Of a DNA stretch of 15,031 nt, positions 6,567-13,857 are shown piece after piece. The translations under genes and the position numbers were made by a program. The stretch lies in the NCBI GenBank assembly GCA_002780705.1, contig PEUP01000026.1:1-15031 (forward strand), in the 5' to 3' direction. This DNA comes from Elusimicrobia bacterium CG03_land_8_20_14_0_80_50_18 (GTDB lineage Bacteria > CG03). Position 1 is the first letter of the stretch; each line of letters opens with the position of its first letter. The notes below the pieces were generated by a model. That model ran no database searches. It was not told where the DNA came from and saw only the letters and a list, made by a program, of their open reading frames with translations.

Positions 6567-7448
6567 CTAATCTTTGAAAATTGCGGGCCTCGCGCCCGAA
6601 GGAATCGAGCACACGCCCCTTATGCTTCCGCCGAGGCGCACGGTGACGGTGAAAGCGCCGGGCTTTTTTGTTTTTTCCAGAATCTCCACAGGCAGTGTTT
6701 CCGATCTGGTCACGCCTATAAACCTCATCAGATAATCCGCCACCTCTCTGTCATCGCTTATCCTCACGAATATCATCGCGCCCGGATTGATATTATCTAT
6801 TTTGGGAGCGAGGAAGAACAGAAAGCCCTTCGGGGCGTCAACGGACTCAACCCGCAGTTCTATCTTGGACTCCTCCCTGCCCGAAGCGTTTTTGGCGGCC
6901 CCTGCGCCCGATCTGTGAAAATCGAAAACGGATAAACGCTCTTTCCCGAATTCAAAAATAATATCCTCATTGAGCAATTTTCTTAGCATTGTTTTCAGCA
7001 TTTGTCTCGTTTTTTCATAATCAACCCCGTCAAAGATCCTGTAGAAAGCTTCATTGTCCAGCTCCTGCAGAAAAACCCTCAGCGCATGGGTCGCCGCAAG
7101 TGTCTTCTCGCGCTCTATCTCATCCGACAAACGCTTTGTGTATATTGTGTTTTCAAACTCATGCCAGGGCATATTCAGATCCAGCGAAAAAGTGTATGGA
7201 TTCCCGCTTATGGACACGGCGTAACGCAAAACGGATTTGTTCTCAGCCGACAAGGCCATGAATATCAGACCGCAGCGGTAACTGCTTCTGGCGGCGAATT
7301 TAATCTTCAGAACCGTGATATTCCTGTGCCTGGATGCGAGATGTTTGTAGGCGAGGTTGAGGTCTCCGCCGTAAAGAGAGAATATCCTCTCGGCGACGCG
7401 CTCGGAGCAGCCCAGCTCTTCAACGAGTATTCCCGCTCCTTCCGTCAT
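6567..7448 (-). CDS. Unrecognised 293-residue protein downstream of cinA
   Basis: I do not recognise this family. The start overlaps the cinA stop as ATGA, so translation is probably coupled. Residues 8-37 (ILVEELGCSERVAERI followed by FSLYGGDLNLAYKHL) look like a small three-helix UBA-like fold: conserved hydrophobics with a GGDL turn, as in EF-Ts or NAC-type domains. The middle (about 95-165) is predicted helical and charged. A low-complexity hinge (GAGAAKNASG, 181-190) leads to a likely beta-rich C-terminal domain (196-292) containing GFLFFLAPKIDNINPGAMIF. There is no signal peptide or membrane segment, so it is presumably cytoplasmic. It is the last gene of its run and is followed by a hairpin-rich spacer. 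Codon use looks like its neighbours', so it is probably native. Confidence 0.8.
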   Translation of the reverse strand: MTEGAGILVEELGCSERVAERIFSLYGGDLNLAYKHLASRHRNITVLKIKFAARSSYRCGLIFMALSAENKSVLRYAVSISGNPYTFSLDLNMPWHEFENTIYTKRLSDEIEREKTLAATHALRVFLQELDNEAFYRIFDGVDYEKTRQMLKTMLRKLLNEDIIFEFGKERLSVFDFHRSGAGAAKNASGREESKIELRVESVDAPKGFLFFLAPKIDNINPGAMIFVRISDDREVADYLMRFIGVTRSETLPVEILEKTKKPGAFTVTVRLGGSIRGVCSIPSGARPAIFKD

Positions 7449-8692
7449 GCGCCGATGAGAGCCCTTCTGAGCATATCAAGAGCCCTGACCGCGGCTCTTT
7501 TCTTTACAGCCAACCTGTCGCCGGGGAACAGGCATTTGACACAGCTGACCGGAGCGCCCTGCGAGGCCAGCGCTATAAAAACAGTGCCCTGCTTCACCCC
7601 TCCCGACGGGCCGGGCCCCGCCACGCCCGTGGTGGCCAGCGCGTAATATGAGCCGGACAATTTCAAAAGCGCATCAGCCATCATAACGGCCGTCTCTTCG
7701 CTGACAACTCCCGCTTTTTTGATCCGCTCTTCGGGAATACCCAGCATAAGACTCTTGGATTGTTCCGTGTATGTCACCAAACCCATATCAAAAAAAGCTG
7801 AAGCGCCTTTCACGTTGGTTATAAGATTGGATATTTCCCCGCCCGTGCATGATTCGGCCGCCGAAAGAGAGCGGCGTTTTTTACTGAGGAGCTTCACCAC
7901 CGCCTGAGCAATGCTCTGCGTGTCCTCGCCGTATATGCTGTGGCCGAAAATATCCCTGAACTCTTTTTCAAGGCGGCGGGACCTGTCTTCCACCAGTATC
8001 TCGTTGTTTCCTTTAAGCGTGAATTCAACAGCCACCGACGCTATCCCCGGCACAATGTCAAAGCGCAAATCAAGCCCGGAAAAATGCTCGATATCCCTCA
8101 CAGACTTGATCTTTTGCTCTATCTCAGCCGCTTCAATGCCCGTGATATGAAGTTTTTTTCTTCTGAAAAACAGCGGTGTGAATTTTTTGGACAGATAGGG
8201 ATGGACGCTCTTCCTGAACACATTCCTGAGCTCCGCGTGATTTCCGGGAAGCATTATTATTATTTTTTTCTGATGCGTTATAAGCTGAGGAACGGATATT
8301 CCCGCGGGGTTTGGATAGATTTTCGCCCCGTCCAGAACATACGCGGCCTTATCGGCGGACTTGGGCATATCCTGCCCCTTCTTTATGAAAATTTCCGCGA
8401 TAGCGGTGAGAGCTTCTCTGCTGAGAGTCAGCTTTTTGCCGGTGAAAGAACTCATGGCTGACGCCGTCTTATCTCCGGGCTCCGCCCCCAAACCCCCGAC
8501 GCTGATTATCAGATCCGAGCGCGGAAAAACAAATTCCAGCAAATCTTTTATCCCATCCTCATCGCTTGAGGCGGTATAGAATTCGCTCTCAAAACCCAGA
8601 TCATTGAGTTCAGCATCAAGATAGGCGATATCTTTGCCCGACCTGGAGCGGACAAGTTCGCTGCCTGTCAATATAAGCGCCGCTTTTCCCAT
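7445..8692 (-). CDS. cinA: CinA-family nicotinamide-nucleotide amidohydrolase, divergent N-terminal domain
   Basis: CinA proteins recycle pyridine nucleotides. The C-terminal domain deamidates nicotinamide mononucleotide to nicotinic acid mononucleotide, and the N-terminal COG1058 domain hydrolyses nucleotide pyrophosphates such as ADP-ribose. The C-terminal part (about 262-412) is well conserved: AAESCTGGE with nucleophile Ser281, GASAFFDMGLVTYTE, GVVSEETA, and ATTGVAGPGPSGGVKQGTV. The N-terminal part has the right layout, but the signature 'GDELL-x-G' is GSELVRS (10-16) and 'GGLGPT-x-DD-x-T' has become GGLGAEPGDKT (66-76). That half may therefore be altered or inactive. At 415 residues the length is normal. 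AGGAG precedes the ATG by about 10 bases, and the gene lies 42 bases after the AsmA-like gene. Confidence 0.9.
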   Translation of the reverse strand: MGKAALILTGSELVRSRSGKDIAYLDAELNDLGFESEFYTASSDEDGIKDLLEFVFPRSDLIISVGGLGAEPGDKTASAMSSFTGKKLTLSREALTAIAEIFIKKGQDMPKSADKAAYVLDGAKIYPNPAGISVPQLITHQKKIIIMLPGNHAELRNVFRKSVHPYLSKKFTPLFFRRKKLHITGIEAAEIEQKIKSVRDIEHFSGLDLRFDIVPGIASVAVEFTLKGNNEILVEDRSRRLEKEFRDIFGHSIYGEDTQSIAQAVVKLLSKKRRSLSAAESCTGGEISNLITNVKGASAFFDMGLVTYTEQSKSLMLGIPEERIKKAGVVSEETAVMMADALLKLSGSYYALATTGVAGPGPSGGVKQGTVFIALASQGAPVSCVKCLFPGDRLAVKKRAAVRALDMLRRALIGA

Positions 8693-8709
8693 AACAACTG
8701 TGCTCCTTT

Positions 8710-8733
8710 CGGGGCAAAACGGATCATGCCCCG
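8710..8733. repeat. Hairpin in the asmA-like/cinA spacer
   Basis: CGGGGCA (8710-8716) and TGCCCCG (8727-8733) form a perfect 7-base-pair stem with a 10-base loop, filling most of the 42-base spacer. An alternative pairing AACGG (8718-8722) with CCGTT (8731-8735) shares one arm and would exclude the first. No U-tract follows, so it is not a clear terminator. It sits just before the cinA ribosome binding site and could be an mRNA processing or translation-tuning structure. Confidence 0.5.
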
Positions 8734-8734
8734 T

Positions 8735-10315
8735 TCAATCATCTTTTTTACTCTCGCTAAAAACCCTGAAAGGTATCTTAAACACTCTTTCCACAATCCC
8801 CGTCAGAGGGCCCGTGATGGTCTTGGCCGGCATCGCGCTGGTGCGAGGAGATGAAAGAGGGCCTTTCACCTTAACAAACACCGGCAGAAGCGATTTTTTT
8901 TCGCCCAGCAGAACATAGCCCACAAGGGGTATTTTTGAAATCACATCGTTGATGAACTTCTGCGCCTGAAAACCTACGACAATATCAATCGTGTTTTTGT
9001 CCAGGTCAACATCGCCGTACACGCTGGTGCGGGAATGGTCATTTTCTATCATCACATCCTTCGCGTGTATAACGGGCCCCTTCTTCACTATTTCCCCGCT
9101 CACGGATTTCACCGGAAAGTGCGCCTCATAAGAGGGAAAACGGCCGGTCAGATACTTAAAAACATCCATCGTCTGGAGAATATTGTAGAGCATTGAGAGC
9201 TTGGAAAACGCGCCGGCGCCTTCGGTCAGCATCACGCGCGCGTTTAATAATTTCAGCTCACTCCAGTCCCCGTCGCATTCAATCCGCCCGGACAGCGAAC
9301 CCCTGAAAATCTGTTCGTCTATTTTCAATCCTGTGAACTGGCCTCTCATCCGGAAATCTTTGAGTGTCAGACGGCCCGCGGCTTCCGCCGAAAAAGAAGG
9401 ATGCTCTACAAACAAATTATCCACCGTCAGCACAGCGTCCTCAAGGGATCCTGACGCGGATAGGCGATTCCCCGCGCCTTTTATCTCGGTGAAGAACCTG
9501 CTTCCGTCAAAATATATCTGCCCCGAACCGCCTACGCCGGAGTAGAACACATCCCGGAGAAAAAGATTTCCCTTCAGGCTGTTCCTGCCGGCAAAATTCC
9601 CCTCGTACACTATATCGGAACCGAAATAACCCCCTATATCACCCCGGACGCCAAAAATACGCAAAACATCGCTCGCCGGAAGATCGCTGTTTTTAGCCGC
9701 GATTTTCCATCCTTTGAGATAACGGGCGTGCACCGTAAACGGATGCGCGCCGAAACCGGAGATCAAAGTGATGGCCGTACCCTCTCCGCTGAGATCTATC
9801 ACCAGAGACGCGTTATCAAAGCGGAAAAAGCGCCCGGAATCTTTGTCATGAAAAGACGCTCTGCCGGCAGTAAAAGCCAAGCGCCCCACGGCGAATTTAT
9901 AGCCGTCCTTCTCTTCGCCCGTGCCCGGCGCGGTCACCGACTCTATCATAGGGCCTATGTTAAAACCTTCCTTTCCCCGCGCTATTCTGATATCGGGATT
10001 ATTGAAGATTATATCGCTGAAGAATATTTTCCCGGCCCTTATTCCCGACACATCCACTTTGATAACAGCGTTGGCGGCGCTGAGGAATTCTCCCTGCTCC
10101 GACGACGCGCTCGGCGCAACACAGACTATCCTGCCCGCGGGGGTGATATAAATGAAAGCTGTCTTCACCTCGCTGGCCAGATATTCGGATAGGACGCGCA
10201 TGACATAGGGCCTCAAAGTCAGGTTCAACGCCACCGCAAGCGCCGCCAGAAGCAGCAGGGCGGCTCCGAGCAGTGTGAAAATAATATCAAGCGTGTTTTT
10301 TAAAAGTTTTTTCAA
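8735..10315 (-). CDS. AsmA-like inner-membrane-anchored envelope protein, TTG start
   Basis: A 526-residue protein with one N-terminal transmembrane helix (about 11-33), followed by a large region of alternating short beta strands expected in the periplasm. The pattern 'VIKVDVSGIRAGKIFFSDI' then 'NPDIRIARGKEGFNIG' near residues 84-122 is typical of AsmA-type N-terminal repeats. The C-terminal part has the matching 'VYGDVDLDKNTIDIVVGF', 'IPLVGYVLLGEKKSLLPVFV' and 'VKGPLSSPR' segments. AsmA-like proteins are large bridge-like proteins linked to phospholipid transport and outer-membrane homeostasis in diderm bacteria. A specific role here is inference. The start is TTG, overlapping the rnfB stop as TTGA. 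No in-frame ATG exists near the membrane helix, so TTG fits, although the ribosome binding site (GGAAAG) is weak. It could instead be assigned to a DUF3971- or TamB-like group. Confidence 0.75.
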   Translation of the reverse strand: MKKLLKNTLDIIFTLLGAALLLLAALAVALNLTLRPYVMRVLSEYLASEVKTAFIYITPAGRIVCVAPSASSEQGEFLSAANAVIKVDVSGIRAGKIFFSDIIFNNPDIRIARGKEGFNIGPMIESVTAPGTGEEKDGYKFAVGRLAFTAGRASFHDKDSGRFFRFDNASLVIDLSGEGTAITLISGFGAHPFTVHARYLKGWKIAAKNSDLPASDVLRIFGVRGDIGGYFGSDIVYEGNFAGRNSLKGNLFLRDVFYSGVGGSGQIYFDGSRFFTEIKGAGNRLSASGSLEDAVLTVDNLFVEHPSFSAEAAGRLTLKDFRMRGQFTGLKIDEQIFRGSLSGRIECDGDWSELKLLNARVMLTEGAGAFSKLSMLYNILQTMDVFKYLTGRFPSYEAHFPVKSVSGEIVKKGPVIHAKDVMIENDHSRTSVYGDVDLDKNTIDIVVGFQAQKFINDVISKIPLVGYVLLGEKKSLLPVFVKVKGPLSSPRTSAMPAKTITGPLTGIVERVFKIPFRVFSESKKDD

Positions 10316-11118
10316 AAAATTATTTCTTTCCAGGCTTTAACCGGGCACCTGCTTCCGGCCGTTAAAAGCTGAGCGGGATCTTTAAACTTATCCTCTATCA
10401 CAACGGGCAGATTATCTTTTATTTCCACGACGCCGTCGGGATTGAATTTTTTGGCCGCGCATATGCCGCAGGCGAAACATCCGTTTTTGCAGTAATCCCG
10501 CACCTCGGCTTTGTCGGCGCTGCGGCAGGCCACATAATAGCCATGGGAGACCGGCACAAGCTCTATCACTCCCCGGGGACATGCCTTGACGCAGAGGCCG
10601 CAGCCGGTGCATTTGGAATGATCTACCCCGGCGATACCGCCGGGCGCTATCTTTATCGCCCCGTGCGGACAAACCTTAACGCAGTCTCCAATGCCGAAAC
10701 AGCCCCATGAACATTTCAGAAAACCTCCGGCCACAAGCGAAGCGGCCTCGCAGGTCGGCACTCCTTTATACGGGAACTTGACGGCGCTGCCTCCCGCGCA
10801 TCTGATAACAGCGGTTTTTTTTACATCCGAAGCCGTGGACGCGAAAACGGTCTTTAGAAATTTGATGCTCTCCTCATCCGCCGAAGAACATTTCCCTATC
10901 TCGGATTCGCCTTCCACAACCGCCCTGGCGTAGGCGGCGCAGGAGGAAAAGCCGCAGGCGCCGCAATTCAATCCCGGCAGGGCCTTTTCAACCAGAGCGA
11001 CTTTGGGGTCCTCTTTCACATCCAGCAGCATGTCGGCGACCGCTAAAAACAAAGCAAAAGCGCCGCCGGAGACGCCAAGCAGGAGAGGCGCCGCGAAAAT
11101 CCCGTCGCTTATAATCAT
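10312..11118 (-). CDS. rnfB: Rnf complex subunit RnfB, multi-cluster ferredoxin-like
   Basis: Membrane-anchored iron-sulfur subunit that accepts electrons from ferredoxin and passes them into the Rnf complex. The N-terminus has one hydrophobic helix (about 8-33). Next comes the RnfB 4Fe-4S domain with Cys52, Cys55, Cys60 and Cys77 (PGLNCGACGFSSC), a RCAGG segment at 106-110, and ferredoxin-type motifs: C136-x3-C140-x5-C146-x3-C150-P and C170-x2-C173-x2-C176-x3-C180-P. A further C210-x3-C214-x2-C217-x2-C220 set is present, but the usual following 'CP' and the last CxxC pair are gone, leaving only CP at 258-259. The final ferredoxin domain is therefore eroded. The start overlaps rnfA as ATGA, and the stop overlaps the AsmA-like gene as TTGA. 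This is the long, clostridial/Thermotoga-like RnfB type. Confidence 0.93.
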   Translation of the reverse strand: MIISDGIFAAPLLLGVSGGAFALFLAVADMLLDVKEDPKVALVEKALPGLNCGACGFSSCAAYARAVVEGESEIGKCSSADEESIKFLKTVFASTASDVKKTAVIRCAGGSAVKFPYKGVPTCEAASLVAGGFLKCSWGCFGIGDCVKVCPHGAIKIAPGGIAGVDHSKCTGCGLCVKACPRGVIELVPVSHGYYVACRSADKAEVRDYCKNGCFACGICAAKKFNPDGVVEIKDNLPVVIEDKFKDPAQLLTAGSRCPVKAWKEIIF

Positions 11119-11690
11119 TTCATCATCCCCGAAAAACCCGTAAAAATGAGAGCGAGACAGCCGGCTGTTATAAGAGCTATGCCCGCTCCCCGGAAAGGCG
11201 CGGGTATATCAGCGCTGTCAAGCCTCACCCTGATACCTGCCATTATAAGCAGGGCCATCAGAAATCCGCTGCCGGCGCCGAGGGCGTAAAAAAGGCTTTC
11301 TATGAAATCAAAATCTTTGAGCACCATGAAAAGTGTCACGCCGAGGATTGCGCAGTTGGTCGTGATCAGCGGAAGATAAATGCCCAGGCCCTTGTAGAGA
11401 GGAGGAATGAATCTCTTCATGAACATCTCAACAAACTGAACAAGAGTGGCTATAACAAGTATAAATGCCACATTTTGAAGGTACTGCAGATTGTAAGGCG
11501 TCAGTATTTTATGATAGATGCCCCATGTCGCCGCCGAGGCCAGGAGCATCACAAAAATCACGGCAAAACCCATGCCCGACGCTTTTTTCAGGTCCGTTGA
11601 AACACCGAGAAAAGGGCAGATGCCGAGAAAATAAGTGAGAATAAAATTGTTGACCACGGCCGCGCCGATGAAAATCAGTGCGTAATTCAT
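11115..11690 (-). CDS. rnfA: Rnf complex subunit RnfA
   Basis: Integral inner-membrane subunit with about six helices, homologous to NqrE. With RnfE it forms the half-channel pair holding an intramembrane iron-sulfur centre. At 191 residues it has the standard length. The N-terminal NNFILTYFLGICPFLGVS (14-31) with Cys25 and the mirror ITTNCAILGV with Cys112 are the conserved cluster-binding positions. The ATG at 11690 gives the canonical 'MNYALIFIGAAVVNNFIL' start. No Shine-Dalgarno is visible in the bases before it, unlike the other genes in the run. The 69-base spacer from rnfE consists of repeat-like DNA. Translation of rnfA may thus be less well coupled than in a typical rnfGEAB string. 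Confidence 0.95.
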   Translation of the reverse strand: MNYALIFIGAAVVNNFILTYFLGICPFLGVSTDLKKASGMGFAVIFVMLLASAATWGIYHKILTPYNLQYLQNVAFILVIATLVQFVEMFMKRFIPPLYKGLGIYLPLITTNCAILGVTLFMVLKDFDFIESLFYALGAGSGFLMALLIMAGIRVRLDSADIPAPFRGAGIALITAGCLALIFTGFSGMMK

Positions 11691-11705
11691 TGTGAAATGG
11701 TGCCA

Positions 11706-11736
11706 GGGGTTGACTTTCGATACTTATTGAAACCCC
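11706..11736. repeat. Inverted repeat in the rnfE-rnfA spacer
   Basis: GGGGTT (11706-11711) and AACCCC (11731-11736) flank a 19-base loop, giving a 6-base-pair hairpin. It occupies the middle of the 69-base gap (11691-11759) that separates rnfE from rnfA. The string CCAGGGGTTGACTTTCG on the plus strand resembles the ends of REP elements associated with single-strand transposases, but this is recollection of a pattern, not a match I can check. Confidence 0.5.
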
Positions 11737-11759
11737 ACACTTGAGCAAGCGGCATAATA

Positions 11760-12380
11760 TTAAGGACGTCCCCTTTTTTCCTGTCCGGCAGGCAGGCGTC
11801 CCCTTTTTTCTTTCAGCGCCTGATGCGCACCCACCAGCAAACCCAGTGTGATAAACGCTCCCGCCGGAAGTATCATCACGAGAAACTGCGGGAAAAAACC
11901 GGGCACCGCCTTCATGCCTAAAAAAGTGCCGCTCCCGAGAATCTCCCTGATAGAGCCGATCACAAACAGCACCAGCGTGAAACCCGTCCCCATGCCGAGA
12001 GCGTCAAGCATTGACGGCACAAGGCCGTGGCGCGAGGCAAAGGCTTCGGCGCGCCCGAGGATTATGCAGTTGACCACAATGAGAGGAATGAAGGGGCCCA
12101 GTGCCCGGCTCATCTCATAATAATTGGCCTTGAGAAAAATATCGGCTATGGTAACGAATGTCGCTATCACCACTATGTATGAGGCGATACGCACCTGATG
12201 GGGCACGATTTTCCTGATAAGAGAGATGATGCTGTTGCTTAAAAAGAGCACGAATATAACGCTCAGGCCCATGGTCAGGGCGTTTATGACATTCGTCGTC
12301 ACCGCCAGCGTCGGGCACAAACCAAGCAGATAACAGAGTATGGGATTTTTCTCGAACAGGCCTTTAACGAACTCTTTCAT
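11760..12380 (-). CDS. rnfE: Rnf complex subunit RnfE with repeat-encoded C-terminus
   Basis: Integral membrane partner of RnfA, homologous to NqrD. The 206-residue product has about six helices and the two cluster cysteines in LLGLCPTLAVTT (Cys22) and IVVNCIILGRAEAFAS (Cys105). It also shows GMGTGFTLVLFVIGSIREILGSG (129-151) and a proline-rich GFFPQFLVMILPAGAF stretch typical of RnfE. The start overlaps the rnfG stop by one base (TGATG). Residues 191-206 read EKRGRLPAGQEKRGRP, where EKRGR occurs twice. These codons coincide exactly with two copies of a 14-base DNA repeat (11767-11810), so the native 3' end seems to have been replaced or extended by inserted repeat DNA. The membrane core is intact. 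Confidence 0.93.
   Translation of the reverse strand: MKEFVKGLFEKNPILCYLLGLCPTLAVTTNVINALTMGLSVIFVLFLSNSIISLIRKIVPHQVRIASYIVVIATFVTIADIFLKANYYEMSRALGPFIPLIVVNCIILGRAEAFASRHGLVPSMLDALGMGTGFTLVLFVIGSIREILGSGTFLGMKAVPGFFPQFLVMILPAGAFITLGLLVGAHQALKEKRGRLPAGQEKRGRP
11767..11810. repeat. Direct repeat (2 x 14 bases, 30-base period) at the rnfE 3' end
   Basis: The plus-strand string CGTCCCCTTTTTTC occurs at 11767-11780 and again at 11797-11810. The 16 bases between are GC-rich and contain GGCAGGCAGGCG at 11788-11798, running on into the second copy. In the minus direction these bases are coding and end rnfE. The period is a multiple of three, so the reading frame is kept through both copies. The repeat and the adjoining spacer to 11691 look like one inserted element. 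Confidence 0.75.
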
Positions 12381-12904
12381 CAGCGCAACACCGCTTTCAT
12401 TTTAGCCATCTTCGCATTTATCATCGTCACCACCGCGCGGGATGATATGGTCGCCCCTGTCACGGCCTGTATATCGTATTTTTCGCGGGGGGCGGTCTTT
12501 ACAATATTGAACGGGGGGGTTTTCCCGCTGAACTGTTTTAAAAATTTGTCATGAGTCACTTCCGCGCCCAGTCCCGGTGTCTCAAGGCATTTGAGTATTA
12601 TGATACCCCTGATGCGCTCCATGTTTTTATCCACACCCACAACAGCTCTGATCTCGTCCTGAAAACCCATGATAGACGCCTCAAAAGCGTATCCGGCCTC
12701 ACCGGCCTTCCAGTAATCTTCGCCAGCGCGCGAATGGGCGCTTATCTCTTCTCCCGGGAAAATCTCTTCAACGGCTTCTATTTTAGCCCGCCTTTCATTA
12801 TCGTCAATCTTTTTGGAAGACTTTTCCCAGACGAATGACAGGATTAGCCCGCTGGCGAAACACAGACAAAGCAGGAACAGGCTTATCTTCAGTATTTTTT
12901 TCAC
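12380..12904 (-). CDS. rnfG: Rnf complex subunit RnfG, covalent-FMN flavoprotein (GTG start)
   Basis: Membrane-anchored subunit homologous to NqrC, whose FMN is attached through a phosphoester to threonine and faces outside the inner membrane. It has 174 residues: an N-terminal anchor helix (about 5-26) followed by an FMN-binding domain. The motif ETPGLGAE is at 108-115, and the flavinylation signature VTGATISSRAV has Thr152 as acceptor. Attachment would need an ApbE flavin transferase, which is not in the window. The start is GTG at 12904, overlapping the rnfD stop as GTGA. It is well supported by AAGGAGGG 6 bases upstream and by the normal lysine-rich 'MKKILK' before the helix. Confidence 0.94.
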   Translation of the reverse strand: MKKILKISLFLLCLCFASGLILSFVWEKSSKKIDDNERRAKIEAVEEIFPGEEISAHSRAGEDYWKAGEAGYAFEASIMGFQDEIRAVVGVDKNMERIRGIIILKCLETPGLGAEVTHDKFLKQFSGKTPPFNIVKTAPREKYDIQAVTGATISSRAVVTMINAKMAKMKAVLR

Positions 12905-13857
12905 CTATTACCCTCCTTCTTAACAGAGAGATCCTCTCCGAAAGAAGCTTTCGGCGGAATTTTTTCCAGCAGCGGAGCGAGGGCGTTCATAATGAGAATA
13001 GAGAACATAACGCCTTCGGGAAAACCGCTGAAGTATCTCAGCAGCATCGTGAAAAAACCGCATCCGGCGCCGAAAACAACCCTTCCCCTGAAATTGGCCG
13101 GAAGGGTCACAGGATCCGTGGCCATGAAAAAAGCTCCCAGCATCAGGCCGCCGGAAAATAAATGCAGCACGGGACTTCCATGAGACGCCCCGCCGATAAA
13201 ATAGAACAGCGACGAAATTATCCCCACCGTCGCGAGATAGGAAAGCGGCACCCTGTAATCAATGATTTTGCGCGCGAGAAGGTACGCTCCGCCCAAAAGC
13301 AAAAGAAGCGCTGATGTCTCGCCCACACTGCCCGGACAGTTGCCTATAAGGAGTTTTCCCGTTTCCCATATTTCACCCGAAAATTTCCAGGCCCCCAGAG
13401 GCGTAGCCGTCGTGAGAGCGTCAAGAGGCGATATCCACGAGGTCATGGCGGCGGGGAAAGCTGCCATGAGAAAAGCCCTCCCCAGAAGTGCGGGGTTGAA
13501 AATGTTCTGCCCGAATCCGCCGTAAAAATGTTTGCCGAACACCATGCCGAAAATAATGCCGTAAGCGGCGTAGGAAAGAGGAAGCGAGGGAGGCAGAGTC
13601 ATGGCAAAGAGCAGTCCCGACACAAGGGCGCTGCCGTCATTTATGAAAGTTTTTTTGCGGATCCTGATAAACGCGTATTCCGAAATGTATGCAAAAAAAA
13701 CAGAGACGCCGTAAAGGAGCGCCGCGCGCCGGCCCCAGAGATAAAGCGAATAGGCCATGGCCGGGGCCATGGCGATGACGACATTCCGCATAACGGCCGG
13801 CACATCAGTGCCGGAAAAATCATGCGGTGAGAGCGATATTTTAAATTCTCTTTCCAT
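12901..13857 (-). CDS. rnfD: Rnf complex subunit RnfD, covalent-FMN membrane protein
   Basis: Polytopic inner-membrane subunit homologous to NqrB. It carries a second covalently bound FMN and takes part in ion translocation. The 318-residue protein opens with the family-typical 'ISLSPHDFSGTDVPAVMRNV' and has multiple helices. GQNIFNPALLGRAFL is at 116-130, and the flavinylation site DALTTATPLG has Thr152 as the likely acceptor. MATDPVTLP (245-253) and FPEGVMFSILIMNALAPLLE (279-298) are also well conserved. The gene overlaps the end of lgt by 17 bases, and no clear Shine-Dalgarno is visible, so translation probably depends on lgt. rnfC, normally directly upstream, is not present. Confidence 0.95.
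   Translation of the reverse strand: MEREFKISLSPHDFSGTDVPAVMRNVVIAMAPAMAYSLYLWGRRAALLYGVSVFFAYISEYAFIRIRKKTFINDGSALVSGLLFAMTLPPSLPLSYAAYGIIFGMVFGKHFYGGFGQNIFNPALLGRAFLMAAFPAAMTSWISPLDALTTATPLGAWKFSGEIWETGKLLIGNCPGSVGETSALLLLLGGAYLLARKIIDYRVPLSYLATVGIISSLFYFIGGASHGSPVLHLFSGGLMLGAFFMATDPVTLPANFRGRVVFGAGCGFFTMLLRYFSGFPEGVMFSILIMNALAPLLEKIPPKASFGEDLSVKKEGNR

Noticed and set aside
6459..6935. Plus-strand open frame of 158 codons starting in the triple-hairpin element
   Set aside because: The first part is a translation of palindromic repeat DNA and the rest is antisense to the unknown gene at 6567. This kind of repeat is prone to being mis-annotated as a small protein.
7002..7646. Plus-strand open frame of 214 codons across the cinA/unknown gene junction
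   Set aside because: Antisense to two overlapping minus-strand genes, with no family motif.
11509..11748. Minus-strand 79-codon frame spanning the rnfE-rnfA spacer
   Set aside because: It is out of frame with rnfA, mostly overlaps it and shows no family pattern.
11691..11810. A CRISPR array or intact insertion sequence
   Set aside because: Only two 14-base direct repeats with a 16-base interval and one hairpin are present. There is no transposase, no further units and no cas gene.
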